A stretch of DNA of 34,154 bases from Megasphaera sp. (GTDB taxonomy: Bacteria > Bacillota > Negativicutes > Veillonellales > Megasphaeraceae): NCBI GenBank assembly GCA_022641375.1, contig JALCDF010000013.1:1-34154 (forward strand), in the 5' to 3' direction. Positions 18,743 to 26,328 of the stretch are shown piece after piece (positions within the stretch are counted from its first letter, which is position 1; each line of letters begins with the position of its first letter). A program made the position numbers and the translations under genes. The notes below the pieces were generated by a model, which saw only the letters and a program-made list of their open reading frames with translations, made no database searches and was not told the origin of the DNA.

Positions 18743-19414
18743 TTATACAGGCCGATACGTATAATCGCCATTTCCTAAAATACAATCCCTTAATTCCCGG
18801 ACCGTGCGGACAAACATATCCGGCGGCACGGCCTGGCGTTCTTCCTCAGACCCATAGCCAAAACCAACAAGAATGACCGGCAGTCCCGTATCACGAGACC
18901 CAATCACATCAAAGCGGCGGTCCCCTACCATGACGGACTGCCCTTTGCCGGCCGGACCGATGCCGGACAAGATTTGCTGCATCACATCCGTTTTCGTATC
19001 GTGGCTGCCTACTGCCGGGCCGGCAATAGCATCGACATACGGAGCAATCCCGAATTTTTCACAAATTGCTTCCGCATGGACCTGCGGTTTTGACGTAGCT
19101 ACATACGAATGAATGCCCTTTTCCCGCAACTCCCGCAGCATGGGAACAATACCATGAAAAGCACGATTTTCAAACTTTCCGACTGTACTGTAGCGTTCCT
19201 GGAAATAAGCATATGTTTTTTTTGCTTTTTCCGGTGAAAAACCATATGCGTTCTCAAAGGTCTGCAATAGTGGCGGCCCTACTACCGTATGCTGATCCAG
19301 TCTTCCCTCCGTCGGCTCGCCCATACGGGTCAATGCATAAGCAACAGACTTAATGATTCCCTCTTTAGAATCTGTCAGGGTCCCATCTAAATCAAATAAA
19401 ACATATTTATACAT
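18743..19414 (-). CDS. HAD-superfamily hydrolase (phosphoglycolate phosphatase-like)
   Basis: A 223-residue haloacid-dehalogenase-type phosphatase. Motif I is FDLDGTLTDS with nucleophile Asp8 and Asp10; motif II is the Thr/Ser in YVATSKP; the motif III Lys is probably in SHDTKTD; motif IV is VGDRRFDVIGS. A helical cap follows motif I, as in the Gph/PpaX group. Substrate cannot be set from sequence; phosphoglycolate or pyrophosphate are typical for the group. AGTAGGAGG precedes the ATG. The M16 peptidase gene starts 20 bases after the stop, so they form a two-gene operon, though no shared function is evident. Confidence 0.88.
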   Translation of the reverse strand: MYKYVLFDLDGTLTDSKEGIIKSVAYALTRMGEPTEGRLDQHTVVGPPLLQTFENAYGFSPEKAKKTYAYFQERYSTVGKFENRAFHGIVPMLRELREKGIHSYVATSKPQVHAEAICEKFGIAPYVDAIAGPAVGSHDTKTDVMQQILSGIGPAGKGQSVMVGDRRFDVIGSRDTGLPVILVGFGYGSEEERQAVPPDMFVRTVRELRDCILGNGDYTYRPV

Positions 19415-19449
19415 GCAAGCCTCCTACTATATCTATTCAGTACTGTTTT

Positions 19450-19458
19450 ATCATACCA
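19450..19458 (-). promoter_or_regulatory. Candidate extended -10 promoter for the HAD-M16 operon
   Basis: TGG followed by TATGAT reads on the minus strand about 36 bases upstream of the HAD start codon, matching an extended -10 element. No convincing -35 was found at 16-18 bases. Confidence 0.35.
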
Positions 19459-19495
19459 TGTTTACCCCCAATGGGCTAGTAGCAACATCCCCCGT

Positions 19496-19564
19496 AAAAG
19501 AGGAGATAAAGACTCCCCTCAAAACGATTGCCTGCCAATGACTGCGTACCGTCTCAAGGGGAGT
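19496..19564 (-). terminator. Long imperfect hairpin between the DUF362 gene and the HAD gene
   Basis: The arms 19550-19564 and 19512-19526 pair over 15 positions with three G-U pairs and enclose a 23-base loop that can itself form ATTG/CAAT. On the minus strand the 3' arm (GAGGGGAG) can instead pair with CTCCTC just downstream, followed by TTTT. So either a terminator with a weak tail or two competing structures is possible. Confidence 0.5.
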
Positions 19565-19574
19565 ATTTTCTAAA

Positions 19575-20699
19575 TTATTTTACCGTAATCAGTTCATAGG
19601 TCCGGGTTCCCAGACCAATCTTTTCAGCGTGTTCCAATGTCGTCTTCCAGTCTACATTCGGATTACTGTCGAGGAAATGATCATGATGACAATGCCAATC
19701 CGGTTGAGCCAGATTATCAGACAGCTGGCTGTTCGGCAGGGGACTGGCCTTCATACAGGCATCGGCACAAGCCTGGTCGACCGCCATCGGGTCAAAGGAA
19801 GCAAACATGCCGATATCCGGCAGGATAGGCGCATCATTTTCTGCATGACAATCACAATTAGGTGAAACATCCATCACCAGATTGATATGAAAACAAGGAC
19901 GGTCCTGGCAGACGGCCTGGGCATATTCAGCCATCTTGCAATCCAGTTTTTCACTGGCATCCCATTCAATGGTTTCAATGGCATCAAAGGCACAGGCGCC
20001 GATGCAGCGACCACAGCCTTTGCACAAATCTTCATGGATGTGCGCCTTATTATTTTCATAGGTAATGGCATTAGAGCCGCATTCCTTGATGCAATGACGG
20101 CATCCTCTGCAAAGATCTTCATTTACTTTCGGCTTGCCGGAAGAATGTTGTTCCATCTTGCCGGCACGGCTGCCACAGCCCATACCGATATTTTTGAGGG
20201 CGCCGCCGAAACCGGTCATTTCATGTCCTTTGAAATGCGCTAAGGAAATGAACACATCGGCATCCATGATAGCCCTGCCGATCTTGGCATTTTTGACATA
20301 TTCACCGTTTTTAACGGGAATTTCTATTTCATCAGTACCGCGAAGGCCGTCACCGATAATGATCTGACACCCTGTCGTCACCGTATTATATCCATTGATG
20401 TTAGCGCAATCCATATGTTCCAATGCATGTTTGCGGCTGCCCGGATAAAGCGTATTGCAATCCGTCAGGAACGGCCGGCCGCCCAGTTCTTTTACCAGAT
20501 CCGCTACCGCCTTGACATACTGTGGACGCAGCGATGCCAGACAACCCATTTCACCGAAATGCATTTTAATGGCAACAAATTTCCCTTCGAATGAAATCGT
20601 TTCAATCCCTGCCCGTTTGCAGAGTTTTTGCAATTTCATGACATTATTTGTCCCTACTTTACAGCGAAAATCAGTAAAATATACCTTTGCTCTCTCCAT
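19575..20699 (-). CDS. DUF362 domain protein with two [4Fe-4S] ferredoxin clusters
   Basis: A 374-residue protein with an N-terminal DUF362 region (about 1-180, with AIKMHFGEMG, FLTDCNTLYPGSRKHA and AHFKGHEMTGFGGALKN) and a bacterial 2[4Fe-4S] insert. The clusters are C197-xx-C200-xx-C203-xxx-C207 and C226-xx-C229-xx-C232-xxx-C236. A C-terminal region with CDCHAEND and a paired Cys at ADACMKA completes DUF362. No signal or membrane segment, so it is cytosolic. The biochemical role of this family is not settled; electron transfer is inferred from the clusters. It has its own promoter and a ribosome site AGGAGG. Confidence 0.88.
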   Translation of the reverse strand: MERAKVYFTDFRCKVGTNNVMKLQKLCKRAGIETISFEGKFVAIKMHFGEMGCLASLRPQYVKAVADLVKELGGRPFLTDCNTLYPGSRKHALEHMDCANINGYNTVTTGCQIIIGDGLRGTDEIEIPVKNGEYVKNAKIGRAIMDADVFISLAHFKGHEMTGFGGALKNIGMGCGSRAGKMEQHSSGKPKVNEDLCRGCRHCIKECGSNAITYENNKAHIHEDLCKGCGRCIGACAFDAIETIEWDASEKLDCKMAEYAQAVCQDRPCFHINLVMDVSPNCDCHAENDAPILPDIGMFASFDPMAVDQACADACMKASPLPNSQLSDNLAQPDWHCHHDHFLDSNPNVDWKTTLEHAEKIGLGTRTYELITVK

Positions 20700-20740
20700 G
20701 ACGTACCTCCTGTCAGATAGTAAAAATAATACTCTTACAT

Positions 20741-20769
20741 TTTACACCTTGAAGCCCGCTCCATGTCAA
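20741..20769 (-). promoter_or_regulatory. Promoter of the DUF362 ferredoxin gene
   Basis: Minus-strand TTGACA (20769-20764), a 17-base spacer and TGTAAA (20746-20741). The -35 is perfect and the -10 imperfect; a shifted TAAAAT two bases on would give a 19-base spacer. It follows directly on the typA side of the gap. Confidence 0.6.
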
Positions 20770-20781
20770 TAGTGTACACAG

Positions 20782-20810
20782 AAAAAGCCCCCTGAAATAA
20801 TTCAGGAGGC
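20782..20810 (-). terminator. Intrinsic terminator after typA
   Basis: On the minus strand GCCTCCTGAA pairs with TTCAGGGGGC (one G-U pair) around a four-base loop, followed by TTTTTC. It lies 15 bases beyond the typA stop. Confidence 0.88.
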
Positions 20811-20824
20811 CTTTCATTGATGAT

Positions 20825-22639
20825 TTATTGCTGTGCTTTACGCATAGCTTTTTTACGATTGTGTTTATCGAGGATTGCTTTGCGGATACGGATGCTTTTC
20901 GGCGTAACTTCTACGAGTTCGTCGTCATTGATCCATTCCAACGATTTTTCCAAGCCCATATCACGCGGCGTCGTAAGGCGGAGCGCTTCATCCGTATTGG
21001 ATGTACGAGTATTGGTCAAATGTTTCTTTTTGCACGGATTGACATCGATATCGACATCACGGTTGCTTTCGCCAACAACCTGGCCGAGATAAATATCTAC
21101 GCCCGGATTGATGAACATTTCGCCGCGATCCTGCAAGTTGAAAATACCATAACTTGTTGTTGAGCCGGTTTCAAATGCAACCAGGCTGCCGCGTGTACGG
21201 CCGGGGATATCTCCCTTCCATGGTGCATAGCCATGGAACACATGATACATGATGCCGCTCCCTTTCGTCGCCGTAAGGAATTCATTACGGAAACCGATAA
21301 GGCCACGGGCCGGAATAATGAATTCCAGACGGGTATAGCCGGCAACGTCGACCATATTTACCATTTCTGCTCTGCGGGTACCCAGTTTTTCCATGACAGC
21401 GCCCATAAATTCCTGCGGTACATCGATGGTAAGGTTTTCCAACGGTTCACATTTCTTGCCGTTAATTTCTTTGATGATGACAGATGGTTTACCAATCTGC
21501 AATTCATAGCCTTCACGGCGCATTTCTTCAACGAGGACGGCGATATGAAGTTCGCCACGGCCGGATACCTTAAATGCATCGGCACTGTCTGTTTCTTCGA
21601 CACGGAGTGATACATTTGTCTGTACTTCACGGAACAAACGATCGCGAAGATGACGGCTGGTGACAAAATCACCTTCCTGTCCGGCAAACGGACTATCGTT
21701 GACATAGAAAATCATCGACAACGTCGGTTCATCGATATTGATTTTAGGAAGTGCTTCCGGATTTTCCGGATCGGCAACGGTTTCACCGATTTTCAAATCA
21801 GAAATACCGATAATGGCAGCAATTTCACCCATCGATGCTTCGTCATGTTCAACCCGCTTCAATCCTTCATAGGTATAGACTCGGCCAACTTTAGCCTTCC
21901 GCTGGCTTTCACCATCGGTAATGACGACCTGCTGATTCGGATGCATCTTGCCGCGGACAATACGGCCGATAGCGATTTTCCCTACATAATCATCATAATC
22001 CAGCGTCGTTACCATGAACTGCAACGGGCCTTCGGGATCACCTTTCGGGCACGGACAATATTTGATGATAGTCTTGAACAACGGTTCCAGATTATCGCTT
22101 TCATCTTCCATATGATATTTAGCGATGCCGTCACGGCCATTCGCATAAATAACCGGGAAATCAAGCTGTTCATCCGTAGCATCCAATTCCATGAACAATT
22201 CGAGGACTTCGTCTTCGACTTCGGATATACGAGCTTCCGGTTTATCTATTTTATTGATGACAACAATGGGCTTCAGTTTCTGTTCCAAAGCCTTACGCAA
22301 TACATATTTCGTCTGCGGCATCGGGCCTTCAAAAGCATCGACCAGTAACAATACGCCATCGACCATGTTCAGGACTCGTTCGACTTCGCCGCCGAAATCA
22401 GCATGCCCCGGGGTGTCGACAATGTTGATTTTGACACCTTCATGCATAACAGATGTATTCTTGGACAAAATCGTAATGCCCCGTTCCCGTTCAATATCGC
22501 CGGAATCCATAACACGTTCAGCTACTTTTTCATTCGAACGAAAAACATGACTCTGTTTCAGCATAGCATCAACCAACGTCGTTTTGCCGTGGTCGACGTG
22601 GGCAATAATTGCAATATTACGAATATCTTTGCGTTCCAT
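20825..22639 (-). CDS. typA: Ribosome-associated GTPase TypA/BipA
   Basis: TypA/BipA is an EF-G-like translational GTPase that binds 70S ribosomes and helps 50S assembly and stress adaptation. The 604 residues show the G1 loop [12 protein letters not shown] (13-24), switch I with RERGITI, G3 [13 protein letters not shown]4 NKIDKPEAR, then the beta-barrel domain 2, EF-G-like domains III and V ([19 protein letters not shown]) and the TypA-specific C-terminal domain ([28 protein letters not shown]). Usual length for the family. It has its own promoter and terminator, so it is monocistronic. Confidence 0.98.
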   Translation of the reverse strand: MERKDIRNIAIIAHVDHGKTTLVDAMLKQSHVFRSNEKVAERVMDSGDIERERGITILSKNTSVMHEGVKINIVDTPGHADFGGEVERVLNMVDGVLLLVDAFEGPMPQTKYVLRKALEQKLKPIVVINKIDKPEARISEVEDEVLELFMELDATDEQLDFPVIYANGRDGIAKYHMEDESDNLEPLFKTIIKYCPCPKGDPEGPLQFMVTTLDYDDYVGKIAIGRIVRGKMHPNQQVVITDGESQRKAKVGRVYTYEGLKRVEHDEASMGEIAAIIGISDLKIGETVADPENPEALPKINIDEPTLSMIFYVNDSPFAGQEGDFVTSRHLRDRLFREVQTNVSLRVEETDSADAFKVSGRGELHIAVLVEEMRREGYELQIGKPSVIIKEINGKKCEPLENLTIDVPQEFMGAVMEKLGTRRAEMVNMVDVAGYTRLEFIIPARGLIGFRNEFLTATKGSGIMYHVFHGYAPWKGDIPGRTRGSLVAFETGSTTSYGIFNLQDRGEMFINPGVDIYLGQVVGESNRDVDIDVNPCKKKHLTNTRTSNTDEALRLTTPRDMGLEKSLEWINDDELVEVTPKSIRIRKAILDKHNRKKAMRKAQQ

Positions 22640-22697
22640 TAAATGTCCTCTCTCCTATTTAAAAGAAAAATCCAAATTTTTTAATTGTAACTGTATA

Positions 22698-22726
22698 AGT
22701 TTACCATAAAATCATGGATAAGTAAA
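22698..22726 (-). promoter_or_regulatory. Promoter of typA
   Basis: Minus-strand TTTACT (22726-22721), a 17-base spacer ending TGG, and TAAACT (22703-22698). The extended -10 helps the weak hexamers. The -35 lies inside a 13-base palindrome (AAGTAA-T-TTACTT, 22720-22732) that could be an operator. Confidence 0.5.
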
Positions 22727-22761
22727 TTACTTTATTCATTCCATTTTCAATTGGAAATCAT

Positions 22762-23688
22762 CTAATCCTCGCCGATAATGCGGACTTCCGTTTCCAAATG
22801 GACACCATGGGCTTTTTCTACCCGCTGCTGCACTTCATGGATGACCTGAAGGACATCATGGGCACTGGCATGACCTGTATTGACGACGAAGCCGGCATGC
22901 TTGGTTGATACCTGTGCATCGCCGCAAGCCAGTCCTTTCAAACCGGTCTGATCGATAAGCGTTCCGGCAAAATATCCCGGCGGGCGCTTAAACGTACTGC
23001 CGGCACTGTGCATTTCCAAAGGCTGTTTACTGCGGCGGCGCCTCATCAGCTCATCCATCCGTTCCTGGATTTCTTGTTTATTGCCGCGTTGCAGGGATAA
23101 TTCCACTTCCACAACAAATTCCTGAGTCTTCTGGAACCGGCTCTGCCGATAGCCAAACCCAAGATTCGGGGCACTGTACGTGCTCACGCCGCCATGGTTA
23201 TTCACCGTCCGGACGCGGGATACGATACGGCTCATTTCCCCATCATAGGCCCCGGCATTCATAAATACGGCACCACCCAGCGTACCGGGAATACCACAGG
23301 CAAATTCAATGCCCGTAAGGCTGTTTTGCTGAGCAAACTGGCATACATCCTTCATGATATACCCGGCACTGGCCAGGATTTTCCGTTCATTGCAAGCCAG
23401 TACTTTCTGCATCTTGTTCAGCTGAATGACGACGCCGCGAATACCGCCATCGCGGACCAGGACATTCGACCCGCCGCCCAGGACCACCAAAGGCAGTTCA
23501 CAATTCCGTGCTGCCCGGATAGCCAGGGACATTTCCTTCACCGACTGTGGCAGGACCAACACATCAGCGGGACCGCCCACGGCAAAGGTGGTATGGGTAC
23601 TCATCGGCTCATCAAGAAATATCCTGTCTATGCCGATAGACTGACTCAATTGGGAAATAAAACTTGTCAATGCGTATTTATTAATCAA
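22762..23688 (-). CDS. murB: UDP-N-acetylenolpyruvoylglucosamine reductase
   Basis: MurB is the FAD enzyme that reduces UDP-GlcNAc-enolpyruvate to UDP-MurNAc. The 308 residues show [16 protein letters not shown] and [14 protein letters not shown] for FAD binding, [23 protein letters not shown]-like residues ending in D-G-E, the catalytic Ser region [10 protein letters not shown] and the C-terminal Glu in [10 protein letters not shown]. It belongs to the shorter, Firmicute-type MurB group. The best start is TTG at 23688, with GAAGGA about ten bases upstream; the next in-frame ATG would cut into the FAD domain. It overlaps the end of ylbF by eight bases. This is the murB missing from the dcw cluster, about 8 kb from mraZ. 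Confidence 0.94.
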   Translation of the reverse strand: [308 protein letters not shown]

Positions 23689-24022
23689 GGATACTCATTC
23701 CTTCTACCATTGAATTCTGAATAATCTGATACACTTTACCTACCATATCCTGCCAGATTTTATATTTCGCAAGATAGGCAGCGGCCTGCTGATTGCTTTG
23801 GATCAGCGGCGCCATACGATTTAATTCATCGAACTTCTTTTTCGTCGTGCCACCCATCGACTGGGCATACGCCAGCTCAGCCTGCAATAAAAGAAAATCA
23901 TGGACCATTTTCTTTGTCTTGGCATCTTTGGCCAATTCATTGCCGGCAGCGATCAGATCCTGGTATTCTTTACACTGATGAATAGCCTTCGCCAATTCAT
24001 CTGCTTTTTCATATATTTCCAT
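23681..24022 (-). CDS. ylbF: YlbF/YmcA family regulator
   Basis: A 113-residue all-helical protein of the Com_YlbF family. It starts MEIYEKADELAKAIHQ and carries the family-like stretch DAKTKKMVHDFLLLQAEL, with heptad-like helices throughout. In Bacillus the YlbF-YmcA-YaaT complex acts with RNase Y in mRNA processing, biofilm, sporulation and competence control; whether that holds in this organism is unknown. It sits between trmL (14-base gap) and murB (eight-base overlap) in one operon. The symbol marks the family, not proven orthology with one Bacillus paralogue. Confidence 0.8.
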   Translation of the reverse strand: MEIYEKADELAKAIHQCKEYQDLIAAGNELAKDAKTKKMVHDFLLLQAELAYAQSMGGTTKKKFDELNRMAPLIQSNQQAAAYLAKYKIWQDMVGKVYQIIQNSMVEGMSILD

Positions 24023-24036
24023 TTGTACACCTCATT

Positions 24037-24525
24037 CTATTTTAAATTCTTGATGCCGATACCACTCCGGGACATATCGGGAAATCCGAGCTGCCGCAGC
24101 GCTTCATAGGATACGATTGCAACAGAATTAGATAAATTCAGGCTGCGTGCTTTGTCCATCATAGGAATGCGGAAGCAGGAGGACGGATATTGTTTTAACA
24201 GACTTTCCGGCAAGCCTTTTGTTTCCTTGCCAAACACCAGCATGTCATCATCCTGGAATTGGATATCAGCATAACACTGTTCCGATTTAGTCGTCAAATA
24301 AAAAAAGCGATGTCCTTTATATTTTTCTTGCACTTCTTCAAAGTTTTCATGAACTTCTACATCAACGAGAGACCAGTAATCCAGTCCGGCCCGTTTTAAA
24401 TGTTTATCATCCAGAGAAAAGCCCAGGGGCTTCACTAAATGCAGCGTAATATGATTAGCTGCGCACAACCGGGCGATATTGCCCGTATTACCCGGAATCT
24501 CCGGCTCTACCATAACGATATGCAT
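24037..24525 (-). CDS. trmL: tRNA (cytidine(34)-2'-O)-methyltransferase
   Basis: TrmL (YibK/CspR) methylates the 2'-OH of wobble position 34 in certain leucine tRNAs, using SAM. The 162-residue SPOUT protein begins MHIVMVEPEIPGNTGNIAR, shows LGFSLDDKHLKRAGLDYW, FGKETKGLP and the knot motif RSLNLSNSVAIVSYEALRQ, all diagnostic. Its own promoter drives trmL-ylbF-murB, divergent from the plus-strand cysteine-protein gene. GGAGAGTG precedes the ATG. Confidence 0.95.
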   Translation of the reverse strand: MHIVMVEPEIPGNTGNIARLCAANHITLHLVKPLGFSLDDKHLKRAGLDYWSLVDVEVHENFEEVQEKYKGHRFFYLTTKSEQCYADIQFQDDDMLVFGKETKGLPESLLKQYPSSCFRIPMMDKARSLNLSNSVAIVSYEALRQLGFPDMSRSGIGIKNLK

Positions 24526-24551
24526 GTTATATCACTCACTCTCCAAAAGTT

Positions 24552-24580
24552 ATTGTACAGGATTTTATAAGGAAGTACAA
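24552..24580 (-). promoter_or_regulatory. Promoter of trmL-ylbF-murB
   Basis: Minus-strand TTGTAC (24580-24575), a 17-base spacer and TACAAT (24557-24552), about 27 bases upstream of the trmL start codon. Confidence 0.65.
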
Positions 24581-24613
24581 GTATTATTGCTATTTGCTGG
24601 CGATGACTTTATA

Positions 24614-24642
24614 TTGCTTTTATTATACCGGTATGATATAAT
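24614..24642 (+). promoter_or_regulatory. Promoter of the cysteine-protein/UPF0173 operon
   Basis: TTGCTT (24614-24619), a 17-base spacer and a perfect TATAAT (24637-24642). The start codon is at 24689, leaving a short AT-rich leader with a GAGAGGTG ribosome site. The spacer contains the palindrome ATACCGGTAT, a possible operator. Confidence 0.7.
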
Positions 24643-24688
24643 GGATAATAATTATTATTTGATATTTTTTTAAGAGAGGTGTTTATAA

Positions 24689-25099
24689 ATGGATGTATTA
24701 GATAACATTGCTCAATACCCTATTTATTTTGCTCCCGGCTGTAAGCTCATGCAGCTCCAACCGGCTATGGTTTCCGATGTGTATGACTATTTACGTAAAT
24801 TATTCGGTAAAAACATCAACCTGTACACACGCTGCTGTGCTTTTGACGATGCAAAACAGCACGATGAAGAAGCCGTATTCATCACCTTATGTGATACCTG
24901 TTTCAAGATTTACGGCGATACTTATGCTAACCTGCATATGCGCGACTTCTGGGACGTTTATGACGAATATAAATCTGTTTTCCCGCTCGGCGATGAAGAA
25001 CAAAAACTGCGCGACACCTTGGAAGCTACCTCATGTGTAGCCGTTCCGCAGACCGCCATCAAGAACTGGATCGATGAATGGAAGAATTGGAAAGCTTAA
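24689..25099 (+). CDS. Small cysteine-rich protein with a shortened HdrB/CCG-like motif
   Basis: I do not recognise a named family. The 136 residues carry FAPGCKLM (Cys18), RCC (Cys49-Cys50) and LCDTC (Cys68, Cys71), a pattern C-x30-CC-x17-CxxC. This resembles the CCG domain of heterodisulfide-reductase HdrB (roughly C-x30s-CC-x30s-CxxC) with a shorter second spacing, and APGC at the N-terminus also fits that family. A further Cys near 118 (ATSC) follows. The rest is acidic and rich in aromatics (DFWDVYDEY, WIDEWKNW). An iron-sulfur or metal site is inferred, not shown. It has its own promoter and ribosome site GAGAGGTG; the UPF0173 hydrolase gene starts 15 bases downstream. Confidence 0.8.
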   Translation: MDVLDNIAQYPIYFAPGCKLMQLQPAMVSDVYDYLRKLFGKNINLYTRCCAFDDAKQHDEEAVFITLCDTCFKIYGDTYANLHMRDFWDVYDEYKSVFPLGDEEQKLRDTLEATSCVAVPQTAIKNWIDEWKNWKA

Positions 25100-25114
25100 T
25101 CAAAGGAGCTGCCC

Positions 25115-25783
25115 ATGAAATTCAAGTATTATGGTCATTCCGCTTTTTCCCTATCCGATGAAGCGGGCACGACGATACTGTTCGACCCCTTCATCCAGGA
25201 CAATCCGTGGACGAAGGTCAGTCCCGAAGACATCGCCTGTCAGTACATTTTTGTTTCCCATGGCCACGGTGACCATTACGGAGATACGGAAATCATTGCC
25301 AAGACACAACAGGCGCTGGTCATCAGTACCGCAGAAATCGCCGCACTGTCCGGAGCTCATGGCTGTAAAAACCATGCCCTGCACATCGGCGGCAGTTGGA
25401 ATTTTCCGTTTGGCCGAATCACGCTGACGCCGGCTCTTCACGGTTCCGGTATTTCCGGCGGCCTGGCCTGCGGCTGTATTGTCGAATTTGCCGGCAAACG
25501 GATATATTACGCCGGCGACACCGGACTGTTCTCAGATATGAAACTGGTCAGCCGGTTCGGTCCTATCGACTGTGCTATCCTGCCTATCGGTGATAATTTC
25601 ACCATGGGTATCGAAGATGCCGCTCTGGCAGCATCCTGGATCCGGCCGAAATTCGTCGTCCCTGTCCACTATGGCACCTGGCCCATGGTAGATCAGGATC
25701 CAAAAAGATACAAGGAATTGACTGAAACAAAATACGATATTCCCGTCCAAATCATCACTCCCGGTACGGAATATACATTTTAA
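25115..25783 (+). CDS. UPF0173 metal-dependent hydrolase (metallo-beta-lactamase fold)
   Basis: A 222-residue metallo-beta-lactamase-fold protein of the UPF0173/YtkL group. It starts MKFKYYGHSAFSL, as these proteins do, and carries the metal motif H49-x-H51-x-D53-H54 (SHGHGDHYGD), ALHGSG with another His, the Asp in YYAGDTGLFSDM and the last His in VPVHYGTWP. All the usual ligands are present, so it should be an active hydrolase; the substrate of the family is not known. AAAGGAG precedes the ATG. It is the second gene of a plus-strand pair and ends at a strong two-way terminator. Confidence 0.93.
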   Translation: MKFKYYGHSAFSLSDEAGTTILFDPFIQDNPWTKVSPEDIACQYIFVSHGHGDHYGDTEIIAKTQQALVISTAEIAALSGAHGCKNHALHIGGSWNFPFGRITLTPALHGSGISGGLACGCIVEFAGKRIYYAGDTGLFSDMKLVSRFGPIDCAILPIGDNFTMGIEDAALAASWIRPKFVVPVHYGTWPMVDQDPKRYKELTETKYDIPVQIITPGTEYTF

Positions 25784-25785
25784 AA

Positions 25786-25824
25786 AAAGAAGGTCCCGCC
25801 ACACTGATGGCCGGGACCTTCTTT
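25786..25824. terminator. Bidirectional terminator between UPF0173 and the macro-domain gene
   Basis: AAAGAAGGTCCCG and CGGGACCTTCTTT form a perfect 13-base-pair stem with a 13-base loop. The A-run and T-run at the ends give a U-tail in both directions, so it serves the converging plus-strand UPF0173 gene and the minus-strand one-carbon operon. Confidence 0.92.
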
Positions 25825-25841
25825 TATGTCATCAATCACTA

Positions 25842-26309
25842 TTATCTGCCGTCAAAGAGAACCAGATATACGTCCATATCATGACCTGACAGGAAATCAT
25901 CGATTGCCTTTTGGGCTACAGCCAGCGCCTGTTCTTTAGGATAGCCGAAGATCCCCGCTGAAATCAATGGGAATGAAATGGACCGGCATTTCACTTTTGC
26001 TGCCAGGGCCAGCGAATTCGCATAACAGGAATACAAGGCCTGTTCTTCTCCCGATTCGCCGCCATTCCAGACAGGCCCGACCGTATGGATAATATACTTC
26101 GCTTTCAGATCATATGCGCCGGTCAGGACGGCCTGCCCCGTGGGACACGGTGCCTTCCGGAGACATTCGCACTGCAAGTCATCATATCCGGCAGCCCGAA
26201 AAATGGCGCCGCAGACGCCGGCTCCCGCCAACAGGCGGGAATTGGCCGCATTGACAACAGCATCCGTACTCATTTTCGTTATATCACCATGAACGATTTT
26301 AAAAGACAT
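25842..26309 (-). CDS. Macro-domain protein (ADP-ribose binding, YmdB-like)
   Basis: A 155-residue stand-alone macro domain. FKIVHGDITKMSTDAVVNAANSRL is split by the conserved GDI.......VNAAN signature, followed by AGAGVCGAIFRAAG (the catalytic and ribose loop), YIIHTVGPVW and ISFPLISAGIFGYP (the phosphate loop). This matches MacroD/YmdB proteins, which bind ADP-ribose and remove O-acetyl or ADP-ribosyl groups; the real substrate is unknown. It is the last gene of the fhs operon, 19 bases after fchA, and so should be under the ZTP riboswitch. The protein is short at the C-terminus, ending soon after VYLVLF. Confidence 0.92.
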   Translation of the reverse strand: MSFKIVHGDITKMSTDAVVNAANSRLLAGAGVCGAIFRAAGYDDLQCECLRKAPCPTGQAVLTGAYDLKAKYIIHTVGPVWNGGESGEEQALYSCYANSLALAAKVKCRSISFPLISAGIFGYPKEQALAVAQKAIDDFLSGHDMDVYLVLFDGR

Positions 26310-26328
26310 AGTTCCACCTTCTATCGAT

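Noticed and set aside
19496-19564. T-box leader
   Set aside because: No T-box sequence or specifier layout, and the downstream HAD gene is not an amino-acid gene.
21650-22348. Long plus-strand reading frame opposite typA
   Set aside because: It is antisense to an intact, fully motif-supported typA and has no family signature; the same holds for the other opposite-strand frames.
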